DNA of 64,000 nucleotides from Pyronema omphalodes (lineage: Eukaryota; Ascomycota; Pezizomycetes; Pezizales; Pyronemataceae). Below, piece by piece: positions 33,629 to 46,560 of the stretch. How positions within the stretch are numbered: the stretch's first letter is position 1; each line of letters opens with the position of its first letter. The stretch lies in contig JAJJXM010000043.1 in the NCBI GenBank assembly GCA_024516155.1, positions 248,001 to 312,000 of the forward strand, written 5' to 3'. Position numbers and translations under genes: made by a program. A model generated the notes under the pieces. The model made no database searches. It was not told the DNA's origin and worked only from the letters and a program-made list of their open reading frames with translations.

Positions 33629-34893
33629 TCACAGTTGCATAACATTCAATATCTCCCAACCTTTCCCTAGGACAACTCTAATTTGTTTACCTCTCTCCTT
33701 AAAGATTCCTTCCCGTAACTGGTTCACATATAGCTCATAACCTGGCATATAACCATCGACGAAATTCCTGACTTCATCTTCCGACATACCACTACCTCGG
33801 AGTTCAATCATTGCTCGTTCTTGTTCTAGACGCCAGGTGTAGACATAGTTGATATCTTCGGCGTCGATGTGAATCAGGAAATCGTATTCACTAGTATATG
33901 GTTAGCTCTTGATGCTTTCATCCATACCGCCATCCACCAAGGCATCCCCGGAGTCGTTCCTAAATTTTCACACCTCATCACCCACATCAAGCAAAGGATC
34001 ACTCACTTTGTCAATACATCATAACCTGCCAAGCTCCTATCCACCTCTAATAAACTCTCAAGTACCTGTAGCCTTGCCTTTTCTTCCCTCGGAGGATCCT
34101 CTTGCGACATCAACTTCTTCAACAAAGCTCCCCCCACCTCCCCATTCGCAAATCTCAACCTAACCTCATCTTCTCCTAAACTTTTGAACCCCACACACCA
34201 TCCTTCCACAATAAGGACTTCTGGCACCTCCACCGGCGCACTTGGAGGAACAACCCTATCCCCATTCCCCTGATTTAAACTCTTATCATACCTCGGCAAT
34301 TTCATATAACATTTTTTTTCGCGTGTAATTTTCGCCTCCAATTCCTTCTGCATTCTAATTTCCTGTTCCATATCACTCGCCACAAGACTAGCAACTCTCT
34401 GCTTCACTCCTTTTCTTTCCTCCTCTTCCCTCTGTTGGATTTCGGCATAATGTTCTCTAGCAGCTTTAATATCCGCCACAACCTCCGCCATCAATCCAAC
34501 ATCATGTGTTCCAGGTTGTCCTCGGTGTCTCCATAATAAATTCCCCGGATTCTCACGAGTTAACCGGAGTTGATCATCGCGTGTAAGATATAGGTCATCG
34601 ATTGATATTACTTGACAGCTGGGGAGTTCGTGTTTTAGCGCTGCGGAGAGTGTGGTTTTTCCGCTGCCTTGAGGCCCGCTGATGGCGATTATGAAGGGGC
34701 GTCGGTGAATGGAGGTGGAGGAGGTTTGTCGCCCTGGGTAGGGGATTAAGGGGAGAACGGTCTCGAGGATGGTCGGAGGAGCTTGGAGAGATGAAGGACA
34801 GGAGGTTGTAGGGGAGGGCTCCTGTGTTAATGGAAGACAGGGTGAGGGGGAGTCGCTGGCGGAGAAGGAGAGGCGTGGGCGACGGGCCTCCAT
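33629..34893 (-). CDS. TDA10: P-loop kinase of the TDA10 / D-glycerate 3-kinase family
   Basis: Two exons (34893-34007 and 33890-33629) joined in phase 2 across a 116-bp intron give 382 residues. The family shares the uridine-kinase-like fold and phosphorylates small substrates such as glycerate in plants; the yeast member Tda10 has no settled substrate. Visible features are the Walker A loop AISGPQGSGKTTL, ISIDDLYLTRDDQLRL, RGQPGTHDV, MKLPRYDKSLNQGNGDR, VLIVEGWCVGF, IHIDAEDINYVYTWRLEQE, and the closing GMSEDEVRNFVDGYMPGYEL. Each block matches the yeast protein in order. Compared with the yeast protein there is a Ser/Pro-rich N-terminal extension of about 60 residues and a coiled-coil-like insertion (about 155-195, EIQQREEEERKGVKQR). 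The intron removes an in-frame stop. Confidence 0.88.
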
Positions 34894-37800
34894 GGTGATG
34901 GAGATGGGATATCGGGGTTTTGGTTGTTGGTGGCTGTTGCTCGGTGGTGGAGCGTGGTGATGGTGTTTACCTTTTCGGCGTTACTTTGACGATAGTTAGA
35001 GATGGTGGTTTCTCGTTCTCTTTCGTATTCTTCTCCTCAGTCCTGATCTGTTGATAGTTGGATGATCGGACTTGCGAAAGTTGCAACGGAGATTTATGTC
35101 GGGTCAAAGAAAGGTTTCCGTCGGTCTTATTCGGGAAAATACCCGTGGTAAAAATCTGTGGGGTTTGGTGAACCCTTGGTAAACCCTTGGGTAAAACTCT
35201 GCTTCAATTTTCGTGGTGTTAATAGGTGGACCTGTCGGGGTTCAGTGGCGTTGGACCGCATCGCGGGGTACGGAGGCTCCGCTGCTAGATGAGTTGATAG
35301 TGCCTCACTAAGTGCGGGGAGAGCCTATCGTGCGAAGCTTAGCACATTGCGGGGCCGCGGTTGACGAGAGTTCGCTAGCCGGCACGGCTAAATATGGAGA
35401 TGAACCGGATAAATAGAGGGATCACCAGGAACCATAAATTTAGCGAGTGAGAAGTCTTGATACGTAGATGTGTTGATTTCCGGGTTAGCAATTAATATCA
35501 TACATATGCTAACTCTTTCTTGTAGACGTCTCAATTTAACTGCAATGATTCCCGATTCCTCAAGCTAGCTAGTGTAACTGAATTGAACCTTAATATATTC
35601 TCTCACCAGTTCTATGAAGTTCAGTAAAGTCCAATATAGAGTTCGATTTAAACTCGTCAGTAGCTAGGTGATCTGGATCTTCGTCCTAGTAAGGCACTAA
35701 CAATATCACAATATAATTCGCATTAAATGCATGCTGTGGAGCCCAACAAGATATTAAGCAGAGCCATTGATCTCTATCCAATCCCCTCATCATAAGAACA
35801 CCGTCGAAGTGTATTCTCATCTTATGATATAGATGACATTTCATCCGAGACTTAATATCAACACGAGATGATGTTGGCCCACGGCGAGCGGAAGGTTCGC
35901 AAAAGTATAACGTAACTCAGTTTAGTGTCAGCAACAGATAGTTCACTATCCTCCCCACTACAGGACGTGCTGAACGTCTCATCTACACTGGGATTTACTT
36001 TTGTAGCCAGAACTCTCTCGGTTTAGGCCAAGACCACTTTTCCGTTGATCTGTTGTTCGTCCTCGGTGTTATCGGATAGATGAAAACGAGTTTGAACTGA
36101 TGATCCAGTACCGCCACATCACGTGCATCATTTTATTTATGTTGATTCTGTCCGTATTAAAAGCTCATAGTTTCATGATATGTATTGTAGAATTATCGGC
36201 TGGTCTTGTGGGATGACATCCAGAATATCATTATTGTAAATATATTATCTAGCACATACCGGCCCTTCGAAATACACAACTACGGCTGCACTTGACTCAA
36301 TCTCACAATTGTTATGCTTTTTATTAGACGGGCCTAGGAAATTCAAATTCCCGTGTAGATGTAGCCATCAGCTCCTCCTGTATCAGGAGGCAACAAACCA
36401 TCATTTCATTTTGCCAGCACTCAGGGTATTGTCACGTGACTTGATCTTCTTACCCGCGGTTAACTCGACCCCTCTACATGGAGTATATTCATATTGGAAG
36501 CCATAATTAACCCAACACGATCCACGATGAAAAAAACCCTTCATGTTAATTGATTCGATCCGGTTGCTCCAAGAGATAAATCAGATACCGGTGCCAGTAC
36601 TTGTTCGCCATACTCGTACATGGTACTACTGACAATCTAGGTCGCAATATCCTAGCAGATTTCAGTATCATGATATGTCAGGTTTTGCTTCTCTTCACAT
36701 GATATTTGAACCTCATCATATCACAACTTTCTACAGATCATCGACTCCTTGCAGCAGCTACTTTATCTCGTTTTTCAGCTAATTCTTAGTCTATGTATGA
36801 TAACACTTTGTTTGGGGTTCCAAGGCTCACTTACAGATCTACATCTTTATTTCTCTGCATTCAAGTAAGTCTACTTTGTCCGCAGTGATTCGCTGGGGAA
36901 ATACCTATACTTATTCCGGCGTCCAGTGGATCACGGGGACGGAAAAGAGACGACAGAGCTTGCATGTCAATATGATCTTGGAGTTCAGTGGCTTTACAAT
37001 TGGAGAAAGATGCTTGGATCATGTCTGGCATTGCTGCAGAAGCGACTATAAAAAATCTGAAACAGTGCTAGGTAGTACTCAATATTGCTCTCTAAGCCGC
37101 TAAAACATTCACGTCGTCTACCTTATCCCCACCTGTCTCCTTCATCTCGTATTGTCCATGGTGTAACAGAGCTATCAAGCGCAATGTAATACAAAATTAG
37201 TTGCGGATCAAGTCTCATTGATTCCAATTCCATGGGTTTCAGTAATGCAATCATGAAGAATCACGAGTGACAATCCCTAGCCGGTAGCGGAATTTTGCGT
37301 TTAAGGGATAATAATAGCCTACAGATTCCATATCATATCAGTAGATCATATTCTATGTGCTCAATATATATTTCTGATCTACAATGCTTGAATAGCCAGT
37401 CGGGTGAAACCGATCAGCGGTAAGATCCGAGACACATTCGTATCCTAACAATGAACTGTAGCTTGTATTGTAATATGTATCGGATCGCCATTTTTCGTCT
37501 CAAAGGGGTCAGTATCTTCAAAGATCTAGTGAGACAATTTGAGCAGGTTTCTAGCTATTTTCCGCTTATCAGATCATGGCTTTTCATGGAGTCATGGATA
37601 GCGTTTTCGGCGGATCCGATGAATGGATAATTGCGGTTTCAACTTTCGTGTTATCGCCGATTACCGAACTGTACCGTCTGGTGGTTTAAGGAGGTTGGGT
37701 TTCCTGTGACAGGTGATCCTGGGCAGGGATACAAAATTGTCGCTTTCGTATCGTAGGTTATGGAATTTTTTGCCTCAGGAACATCGGAGGTGTAGTCTGT

Positions 37801-39540
37801 AGGTTCTCTACTTACTTTCGACTCGTGATTACTAACTACCCCATAGTTAAATGATGTACGCGTACGCAGAATTGTATGGGCCTTCGCAAGTTCTAGCGTT
37901 GGTTTTTGGACTCTATCTTCCTATCGATAGCATGGAAAGAAAGATACGTCGGCCGGTTAAAGGAGATACGAGCTTGGAAACTAGTAAGTCTTCGCTGAAC
38001 ACCAGGGTTGGGAAGCGTGGGAGACATGTGAAGATGAGTCAGCAGAATAAAATTAATGATAACACTGAAAACTGCATGGAAATTTTATCTTTAGGCTTTC
38101 ATGGTTCAATATCATGTTTGCAGTGCAAGTCTTTTGACAGTTTTTCTTACAGGGGTCAAACAAAACCCTACAGCAGTATCAACTATGCTGCAAACAATAT
38201 AGCGTTGAATAGGTTAACAGCCGCACTAGTAAGGAGACAATTACTGAACATATGGTGATACCTGCTCCACCGTTAGAAGCTAGTGATGGGATGGCACGGA
38301 CATTGTAATGGATGTCGCGACGTGGTCATGGATAAACCATATGTTCAATGCTACATGAGTAATCAATTACGTGGGGTAGGATATAAAATAGCTATCTCAC
38401 CAAATATTCCATCTAGGATCTATAGAAGCCTTAGTCAGAGACAAATATGCTTAGATCTCCTTCAAAAATTCTCCCGGCGGCCCCACATTCCGGTTATGTG
38501 ACAAATAACCTTTCACCGGTTGTTGTATGTGGATTTATATCCGACTCAGCTAAAACCCTTCCAACTACATACTTTCGGGTCAAATACGATCCGCACTTGG
38601 ATTTCCGATACCCTGAATCAACGGTTTTTGATACGCACGGATACAGCTCCCGATTTCACAAAGTGACATCCGGCTCCCTGGTACTGGAGTTTATGGACGT
38701 CCTATTCACCGGGTATGTCTCATTCAATTATCATGTAAAGCACAGATCTGCTGTTGACCGAAACTTTATAGTGTAGGAAAACCTTACTTTTACAGCTGAG
38801 AGTCTGCATATACATCCCTCTTCCGTTCACTCGAGCGGGAACTACTGTGATGACCGGGATTCGGAGTCCGATATCGGTTTCTTCAATACTGTAATAGGAA
38901 GCATTCGCTTCTCCGAGATAAATCTTCCTATGAATAGCACCTTCCGGACAAGACTATAATCTATTAAGTCCGAGTCTTAGTTCTTGACATTTCACCATCA
39001 ACGGCGATCACCGCGCTTCTTAGTGACGCGCGTTAAGCATCGGATATGCACCACAGCACCCATCGGCGCAAACGCCGGCTTTCAGTCCTTTCCACCTTAC
39101 GAACGGCCGAATCTAGAGAATCAGCTAGCTACATAACTAACCATCTTTCGACACAACGGGTGACAGCTCATGCTCCAATCCAAACTAAGGGCCCTAACAT
39201 CGCACCATCGAAGTACATACTCAAAACGTCACTCAAACTTCCAATCATCTTTCCAGAACGCATAGTTTCGAATCATTGATGTATGTAAGGCTGAACCTCT
39301 TGAACCATGAAAAACATTTCTCGGGAGATCGGCGCATATCCCTGCATTCTACCATCGGCAACGGAACACCCTGTTTCGAAGTTAAATTGTCATGGTCTCA
39401 AACTGGTAACGTTCCTCATGGCTTCCTCCGTTGCATCTCGTATTTTTTCGTCTTTAATGAAAAATTTACCCCACTTTAATGGTGTACGGTATCACGGCAA
39501 AGTAGAACAAATAAAATAAAATCCCCGCGATACAGCTGCG
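34894..39540. other. Long gene-poor region, nothing recognised
   Basis: 4.6 kb with unremarkable base composition and no recognised domain on either strand. Frames of 135 codons at 37851-38258 and 109 codons at 38447-38776 start with ATG but lack family similarity, good context or partner exons. They may be relics of mobile DNA. 35220-35400 is conspicuously GC-rich with small hairpins (CGGAGGCTCCG). Confidence 0.35.
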
Positions 39541-40332
39541 GCTGTGTTCGGAGGGCGGTGGAGAGTGGCGGTGGTGGTGGTGGTTGGTGGGGGGATGAAA
39601 GAGGGGAGCATTGAAGCATTGAAACTTCGGTATCATCGGGCAAAGCGAATTATCTCAAATCCGACCAGAACTAGACGTTGTCTCTTTTTTTTTTTTTTTC
39701 TTTTCTCACTAGCAATAAAAACCGCCACTCTCTTCCCTCATCAAAACCCTAACCCTAGAAAATTGCCTTTTACAACGTTCCGACGCAAGGGATTTCCAGA
39801 TATGCAAGTGCGGTTCCCGAGGAGATTTGAAATACTTTCACTTTTATGTATGTACGTATGTCTGTGCTTGACTGGATATGTAGAATCTAGATAACCATCA
39901 GGCTCAGCGGCAAACGGACTTGCACTTCTTTCATTGCCCATTGAGGTGCTATGTATGGTGCTGGTGCTATAACCCCAGAGTCGAGCCACCCCCCTTCGGC
40001 GGAATGCTGCGGCTTAAGTCCAGTCTTTTCGGCCCTTTATCTTGTGCCACCACATGTCATCACAAATTTAATTTAATTTTAAATTTTTTACTTTCGTTCT
40101 TTCTTTTCTTTCGTCCATCCTATGGCATATGTATCCGCACAATTGAACGCGCGCAACGTGGAAAACATGTGGCGTGATATCAAACTTAAATCGTAGTCTG
40201 ACAGGCATGACAGGCATCATTGCCCCTTAGATGCATCTGCCGATGTTTTTTTTATTGGTGTATGCGATCGATTTGATATACACCATATGTAGCAGTCTAG
40301 TAATCCCATACTGTAGTCCAATGGTCCAGTAA

Positions 40333-40392
40333 TCCAATCCCCAGTCATGCGATGATCCAATGATCCAATGATCCAATGCTCCAATCCTCTAA
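40333..40392 (+). repeat. Degenerate 8-10-bp array (GATCCAAT-like)
   Basis: Imperfect units of GTCCAATG and GATCCAATG type followed by CTCCAATCC, one of several decayed small arrays here. Confidence 0.6.
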
Positions 40393-42538
40393 TCCCCCAG
40401 TCCGGTCATCCTGTCATCTAGACTTCGATAACTCTCCCCTCCTCAGCTGCATCTAAATCTAGAAATCCATATACCATAACCCTATTTTCCCATGTATACC
40501 TTCACAACTTCATAACCTCATTGATAATTGATTCTTGAATAGGGTATACCATACATACATACATTACCCCGGTATCTAGCAAGTGAAGCAGGTGTAGCAG
40601 GTGTAGCAGGTGTAGAAGATACTGCATATATGTACACTCGATATAATTAAAGATCCAGATCGTGTATTTTTATTTTTATTTTTTTTTATTTTTTTCGTTT
40701 TCGCACTTCCATCTGCGAATAATTGCGTGCACGCAAGATTTTGCCTCCTCCTCCAGGAGGACGGGGATGGGTGGGGGATCGGGGCGGGGGGATGCGGATG
40801 TATGAGACAGTATTGGGTATCAGTAAACTATATGTATACATGTAGGATGTTTTAGTTTTTGTTTTGGTTGGAGTGATGTATGTATATACAGAAATAAAAA
40901 AGATACCACATGAGAGGAGTGTGTATCGTGTACATAGAATACATTATCGTGTACCATATCCCGGGTCATCTTAAGCTGTATCTTATCATACCGTGCTTGG
41001 GGGTTTAATCATCATCATCAGCAGCAGCAGCAGCAGCGGTGCCAGCAACAGATGAAATTCGGGTTTACGAATACAAATTATACAATAACTTACATAGTTA
41101 ATTCGAATCAAGTCGAATCAAGTCCAATACAATCCCATAAAACATTATCGCGAAGCTGAACCAAGCAGCAGAGTTGCGCCTAGATGATAGTACTGTATCC
41201 ACAGCGACCGGGTGAATAATTAATGCGATAGATTGGTGTTTTTATGGAATTCTCCGCAGTCCGTCCGCTTATGCTTGTTCGCCAGCAGGTGCAGAAAAAA
41301 AGGGGGGTGGTGCCAAAAAAACCAAAAACACTACATACATATGGTGCCATATGCATCTTAATTCGGTATCTTGTACATATGTATGGGATGTAGAATTTCA
41401 TTGGTTGGTTAAGCGAGAGAGGGTTCCATGCACCTTGTATGGTATGTATGTAGACTTTGGATATGTACTTGGTGTACTTTGTACTTTGTGTATTTTGTGC
41501 ATGGTGACCATATGTATACAAGACAACCATCCACACACACACACCACTGCCATCGCCACCACTACACGATGGTACAGATATCTTTTTGTGCAACTAACTA
41601 AGAACTAAACTCCGCAAGATTTCGCAATGCATAGGATGGTATAAAATCTCCAGATTCAACTAACCAAAACTCCAGGTTTTCTTGCTACTGCTACTGATAC
41701 CGAAGTCTAGATATATATATTAAATCCAGGTTTGAATTCAATATACGCAACAGCAAAGCGCCGTATCTCTAATCTCCCGCTCATATCAATAACAGTGCTA
41801 ATACCAGGACAAATTCCCTTCCAGGAACCACTAATATGGTTCAAAGTTCATCTCCAATTCTTTTCACTCTTTCGTTCTTTTTTTCTTAGCGAACGTTGGG
41901 AGTTACAACTTCTGATGAGTCGTGACCGGAGCCAGAGGTTCTTTTGCTAATTTCGTTGCTATGGCTGGAATTATATTGGGCGCACTGTACGTGGCCCAGC
42001 TGGGACTGTTGTATTTAAGCCGCTGCCACCGCCGCCAATAACCCAGAGTGTGCATGTGCATGTGTATATGGATATCAATGTTGATGAACTATATAATACT
42101 CTAGAGATACCTCATAATACATTCCCATAGATGATGGTCTACAAATGGTAACTAGTAACAACCAGGAGCTTTAAACTTTGAACTTTGATATCCTGAACTA
42201 GAAATTACGAACCGCGCCCTGGAATGTGGAATGTTATTATGATTTACATTCCCCTCCTCTGCTTTTCTCTTCTCAAGACTTTCCCTCCTCTTACTCGGAG
42301 GTTTCTTCGTCTCTCTCCCCTCTCCCTCTCTCTCTTTTTTTTCTGCTTACCGCAAAACAAATTTCAATTCCACAGATATTTTTAACTTGGGAATACATGC
42401 AACATCATTCCTTTTTTTTTTTTTTTCAGAAGTCAAAGCTAATTACTAATATTTCTATTATCTGTCAAGTCTTATAGTAAACTAAAATCAAAAATCAACC
42501 TATTATACTTTTAACTTGTAGCTACAATCCCCCCACCA

Positions 42539-42558
42539 CCCCCCCCCCCCCCCCCCCC
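42539..42558 (+). repeat. Homopolymer run of 20 C
   Basis: Uninterrupted C tract after a CCCCACCA prefix; G-quadruplex potential lies on the minus strand. Confidence 0.9.
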
Positions 42559-43030
42559 ATCCCCTCGGTCTTCTTTTTTTTATTCCAGACTCTAGATTGT
42601 TATTTCACCTTAGAAGGTTATATACATAACCTCCCCTGAGTTTCAACACCGAACTTCTAACCCCGAAGTTCCAACCACAAGTTCCACGCACTTCTCTATC
42701 CTTCGTCTCTCTCTTTCTACATTATAATAACCCACCCATCTACCTATCTCATCATCATCATCACCGTAATGGTCATCATTATCAGCATCGTCATCAGTAT
42801 CCCAAAACACCCCATAAATCAACCCAAAGCCCAAAGCCCAAAGCCCAAAGCACAATTCCCAAAGCACAATTCCCAAAGCCCAATTCCCAATTCCCGAGAT
42901 AAAACCACCCCCAGAGCAACCCTTTTTTCTTGCTGCATACACTATAAACCCCGATTTCTATAAATAAAAACAAAATTTCATCACCGCTGCACCGCTGCAC
43001 AGGTTCATGGTAGCATGGTATCTCGATTGC

Positions 43031-43188
43031 ACGGTATCTTGAAGGTCTTGAAGGTCTTGAAGGTCTTGAAGATATAGAAGATGTAGAAGGTCTTGAAGGT
43101 CTCGAAGGTCTTGAAGGCCTTGAAGGTCTTGAAGATGCAGAGGATGTAGATGATATAGACGATATAGATGATATAGACGATATAGATA
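43031..43188 (+). repeat. 9-bp minisatellite (TTGAAGGTC) grading into a GATATAGAC array
   Basis: The first part has units of TTGAAGGTC with single substitutions. The second part, from about 43140, has GATATAGAY units. The period stays 9 bp while the sequence changes, so one array appears to have drifted or been overwritten. Confidence 0.85.
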
Positions 43189-43573
43189 CCCGCCCGATCA
43201 GCCCCAGCCACGGTTCCTGGATAGGTTTGGATTTTGAGCTTTGATTTGGGGGGTTTGATTTTGGGGGTTTGGGGGGTTTGGGTTTGAGCTTTGGATTTGG
43301 GGGGTCTGGGTTTGGGGGGTTTGGATGATTGGGGGGTTTGGGTTTGGATGATTGGGGGGTTGGATGACTGCGGCTGGATTTAGATTTAGATGACTGGTTT
43401 ATAGGTTTGGGGGTGGAAGTTGATAATGATTACCGAACAGCAAACAGTAAATAATGAACAATAAAGAATTCATATCCTCAGCTAAAAGTAATAGCAACGG
43501 GCAGTAGGACACAAGGGTCTAACCTGCTTCCAGACTCCAGTACTAAGTATTCATTGAGTAAGAAAGTTGGTAG

Positions 43574-43855
43574 GATGGAATGGGATGGAATGGGATGGGA
43601 TGGGATGGGATAAAGATATAAAGATATAAAGATATAAAGATATAAAGATATAAAGATATAAAGATATAAAGATATAAAGATATAAAGATATAAAGATATA
43701 AAGATATAAGATATAAAGATATAAAGATATAAAGATATAAAGATATAAAGATATAAAGATATAAAGATATAAAGATATAAAGATATAAGATATAAAGATA
43801 TAAAGATATAAAGATATAAAGATATAAGATATAAAGATATAAAGATATAAAGATA
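43574..43855 (+). repeat. (GGGAT)n followed by an 8-bp minisatellite (ATAAAGAT), about 30 copies
   Basis: A short GGGAT/GGAAT array (about 43574-43610) runs directly into a very regular octanucleotide array. A few units have lost one A and become 7 bp (around 43705, 43785 and 43825), at spaced positions that suggest block duplication of a mixed unit. Confidence 0.95.
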
Positions 43856-44925
43856 TTCACATTTACGAAAACGAAAACTATACACGATATCCCCGCCAAG
43901 ATTATGGAATTTAATGGGATTTGATAAGATTTGGCAAGATACGGTGAGATTCAGACTACGGTAAGATGCAGAAAGATGCAGTAGATCCAGTAGATCCAGT
44001 AGATACCGTAGATACAGTAGATACCATGAAGATATAGATTTGTTTTTTATATTACATGTAGGTAGACCATGGGTCAGTATCTGATATCTATAATCTTGAA
44101 TTGCTTTGTAATATTTTAAACTATTTTGTATTATTTTGCACTGCCTCGCTCTAATCTGTCTGATCATAACCAGCCTCACCTTTTTGATCATACCCAACCT
44201 CACCCTAGTACCTACCCTACCCTTTCTTCCTGCCTTACCAATCTTTATCCATACCCATACCCATACCCATATCATCTCTCAAATCCTCAAGAATCAACAA
44301 TCCCAATAACAATATAACAATAACCAAGTCCCAAGCCGCAACATCCCCAAACAACAACATCCCCAGCAGCAGCCTCACCTCACCTCACTAATCCCAAACT
44401 CCCAAACTCCTAGACTCCAAGATCCCTAGACTCCAAGATCCCTAGACTCCAAGATCCCTAGCTAGTTCCACCATCTATCCCATCTATCCCATCTATACAT
44501 ACATACATACATACCCAAACTTTTATTACCACTATTGTACCATGACTAGGTTACTATCACTAGGTTACCACTATTGATTAACCATATTGCAATCCAACAA
44601 TCCAACATTCCAAGAATCCAACAGTACATACATACATACAAACATAAAAACGCCTATAGCCCGCGAGTAGGTAGCCCGCGTAGGTAGCCCGCGTAGGTAG
44701 CCTGGGTAGATAGATCAATAAGCGCTCGATGGGTGGGTGGGTGGGAGCCTGGAATCTGGTGGTGGTTCTTTATGTATATGTATATGTATAAGAATAAGAA
44801 TAAGGATATATATATTACTGTTGCTGCTGCTGTTGCTGCTGTTGCTGCTGTATGTCATGTTATGCTACAACTAGTATACAGGTATACAGATATACAGATA
44901 TACAGATATACAGCATACAGCATAC

Positions 44926-44992
44926 AGTACTGCTAGTACTGCTAGTACTGCTAGCACTGTTAGTACTGCTAGCACTGTTAGTACGGTATCTT
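44926..44992 (+). repeat. 9-bp minisatellite, unit TACTGCTAG / CACTGTTAG
   Basis: Seven units with two alternating variants, preceded by an (ATACAG)-type hexanucleotide run at about 44878-44927. Confidence 0.85.
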
Positions 44993-45135
44993 TTTACAAG
45001 CCTTTTTACAAACCTTCCATACAAACCCTCTATACAAACCCTCTATAAAAACCTCCTATATCCCCCGCCAGCACCGGCACCATACCAGCACCTACCATCC
45101 CCCGCCAGCACCATACCAGCACCAGCACCAGAATT

Positions 45136-45258
45136 CCAAAGACCAAAGACCAAAGACCAAAGACCAAAGACCAAAGACCAAAGACCAAAGACCAAAGACC
45201 AAAGACCAAAGACCAAAGACCAAAGAAGAAAGACGGTGGACGGTGGACGGTGGACGGT
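45136..45258 (+). repeat. 7-bp minisatellite (CCAAAGA)13 followed by a 7-bp GGTGGAC array
   Basis: About 13 near-perfect CCAAAGA units, then a short junction, then three to four GGTGGAC units of the same length. Confidence 0.95.
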
Positions 45259-45792
45259 AGACTTGCTGATGCTTGGCGATAGTAGATACGGCGCCAGGTG
45301 ACTCATCGTTTATGAATGATTACTGATTGAGGGGTGCGGCGGTGTGTGGTGATGTAGTCATCTGGGTAGTAGTGTAGACAAGCTAATATAAGCTAAGCAA
45401 ACTTATAAAAGCCACCGAAACTTAGTGTTAAGATGTAAGATGTAAGAGATGTAAGGTATAAGATATGGTAGATATGGTAGATATGGTGGATGCTTTGATT
45501 TATTGATTCATTTATTAATTTATTAATTGGTACACTATATCCATCACTCCAGCTCCAGCTCCAGCTCCAGCTCCATAGTTTCATAGCTCTATCTTCATCT
45601 CCGCAGCTCCAGCTCCGCAGCTCCATAGTTTCATAACCCCGGCTTCGTTTCCACAGCTCCAGCTCTATATGCATACTTCATACTACATACTACATACTAC
45701 ATACTACATACAGGATTAGATATTAAATATTCTATCCGTAATAACATTTTCTGCTGACATAACCTAACACAACCTAACATAACCTCACATAA

Positions 45793-45793
<1 letters not shown>

Positions 45794-45829
<36 letters not shown>
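45794..45829 (+). repeat. (CTG)12 trinucleotide repeat
   Basis: Twelve uninterrupted CTG units in non-coding DNA. Confidence 0.95.
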
Positions 45830-46060
45830 ATTTGATAGCTGGCATGCATAGCATAGGGTGCACCAATACTTCATTTCATCATCCCGCATTCTATACCCCA
45901 CCACGCATAATTACAGTCCCAAGTCCTCAGTCCCCAGTCCCTACACACAACCAGAACCAGATCAAAAAGCGCTTAACCACAGCATACAGCATGGAGCATA
46001 CAGCATGGAGCATACAGCATGCAGCATACAGGTATACATCTTGGCGGTATTAGCTCTCTA

Positions 46061-46406
46061 CAGTCGACTCGGTTTATAAGGGTACGCCGGGACCGAAGGG
46101 GTCTACCCTTATAGGATGTGTATTCTTAAAGACCGAGAGGCTTGGCACGAGTGATTGGTCGAGATTCACAGAGCTGGGGTAGTGCGGAGGTAAATGGAGT
46201 CCTAGCGCCACCCAAATTTCACCATAGCCACATCACCAGCCGCCCCACTGTATAAGGGTACCATACAAATTTTCGGCATTTTCTTAAGGATATTCTAGTA
46301 CACTGTGATACCCTTAATTCCCATACAAAAACCGTCGGGACCGCGGCCGGTACCCTTCAACAGTGGGTATTCTTATAGATAGTATCCTTATAACCCGAGT
46401 CGACTG
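46061..46406. mobile_element. Tc1/mariner (pogo/Fot1)-like MITE with TA target duplication
   Basis: 346-bp element. The left end reads CAGTCGACTCGGTTTATAAG and the reverse complement of the right end reads CAGTCGACTCGGGTTATAAG; 23 of 25 terminal bases match. It is flanked by TA on both sides (46059-46060 and 46407-46408), the duplication made by Tc1/mariner-type transposases. Internal sequence carries repeated ACCCTTATA-type words in both orientations. No coding capacity is present, so it depends on a transposase elsewhere. The surrounding DNA is simple-repeat-rich, while the element itself is of ordinary complexity. Confidence 0.8.
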
Positions 46407-46514
46407 TACTGTTCTTAATTGGAATGTAATATGGTGGCGGTCATATACATCTACTTTTCTGCTTTCTGCTTTTTGCTTTCTTCTTTTTTTGGTTTGATAG
46501 GATAGGAGGGATGG

Positions 46515-46560
46515 GGATAGGATAGGATAGGATAGGATAGGATAGGATAGGATAGGATAG
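46515..46560 (+). repeat. (GATAG)n pentanucleotide array
   Basis: Nine perfect units with further single copies on both sides inside GAGGGATGGG-flanked blocks. Confidence 0.95.

Noticed and set aside
39746..39759. Interstitial telomere motif AACCCTAACCCTAG
   Set aside because: Only about two repeats; too short to mean anything in 64 kb.
43478..44275. 265-codon frame rich in Tyr-Leu-Ile-Phe-Ile-Ser (minus)
   Set aside because: Produced by the 8-bp ATAAAGAT array read on the minus strand; no unique domain outside the repeat.
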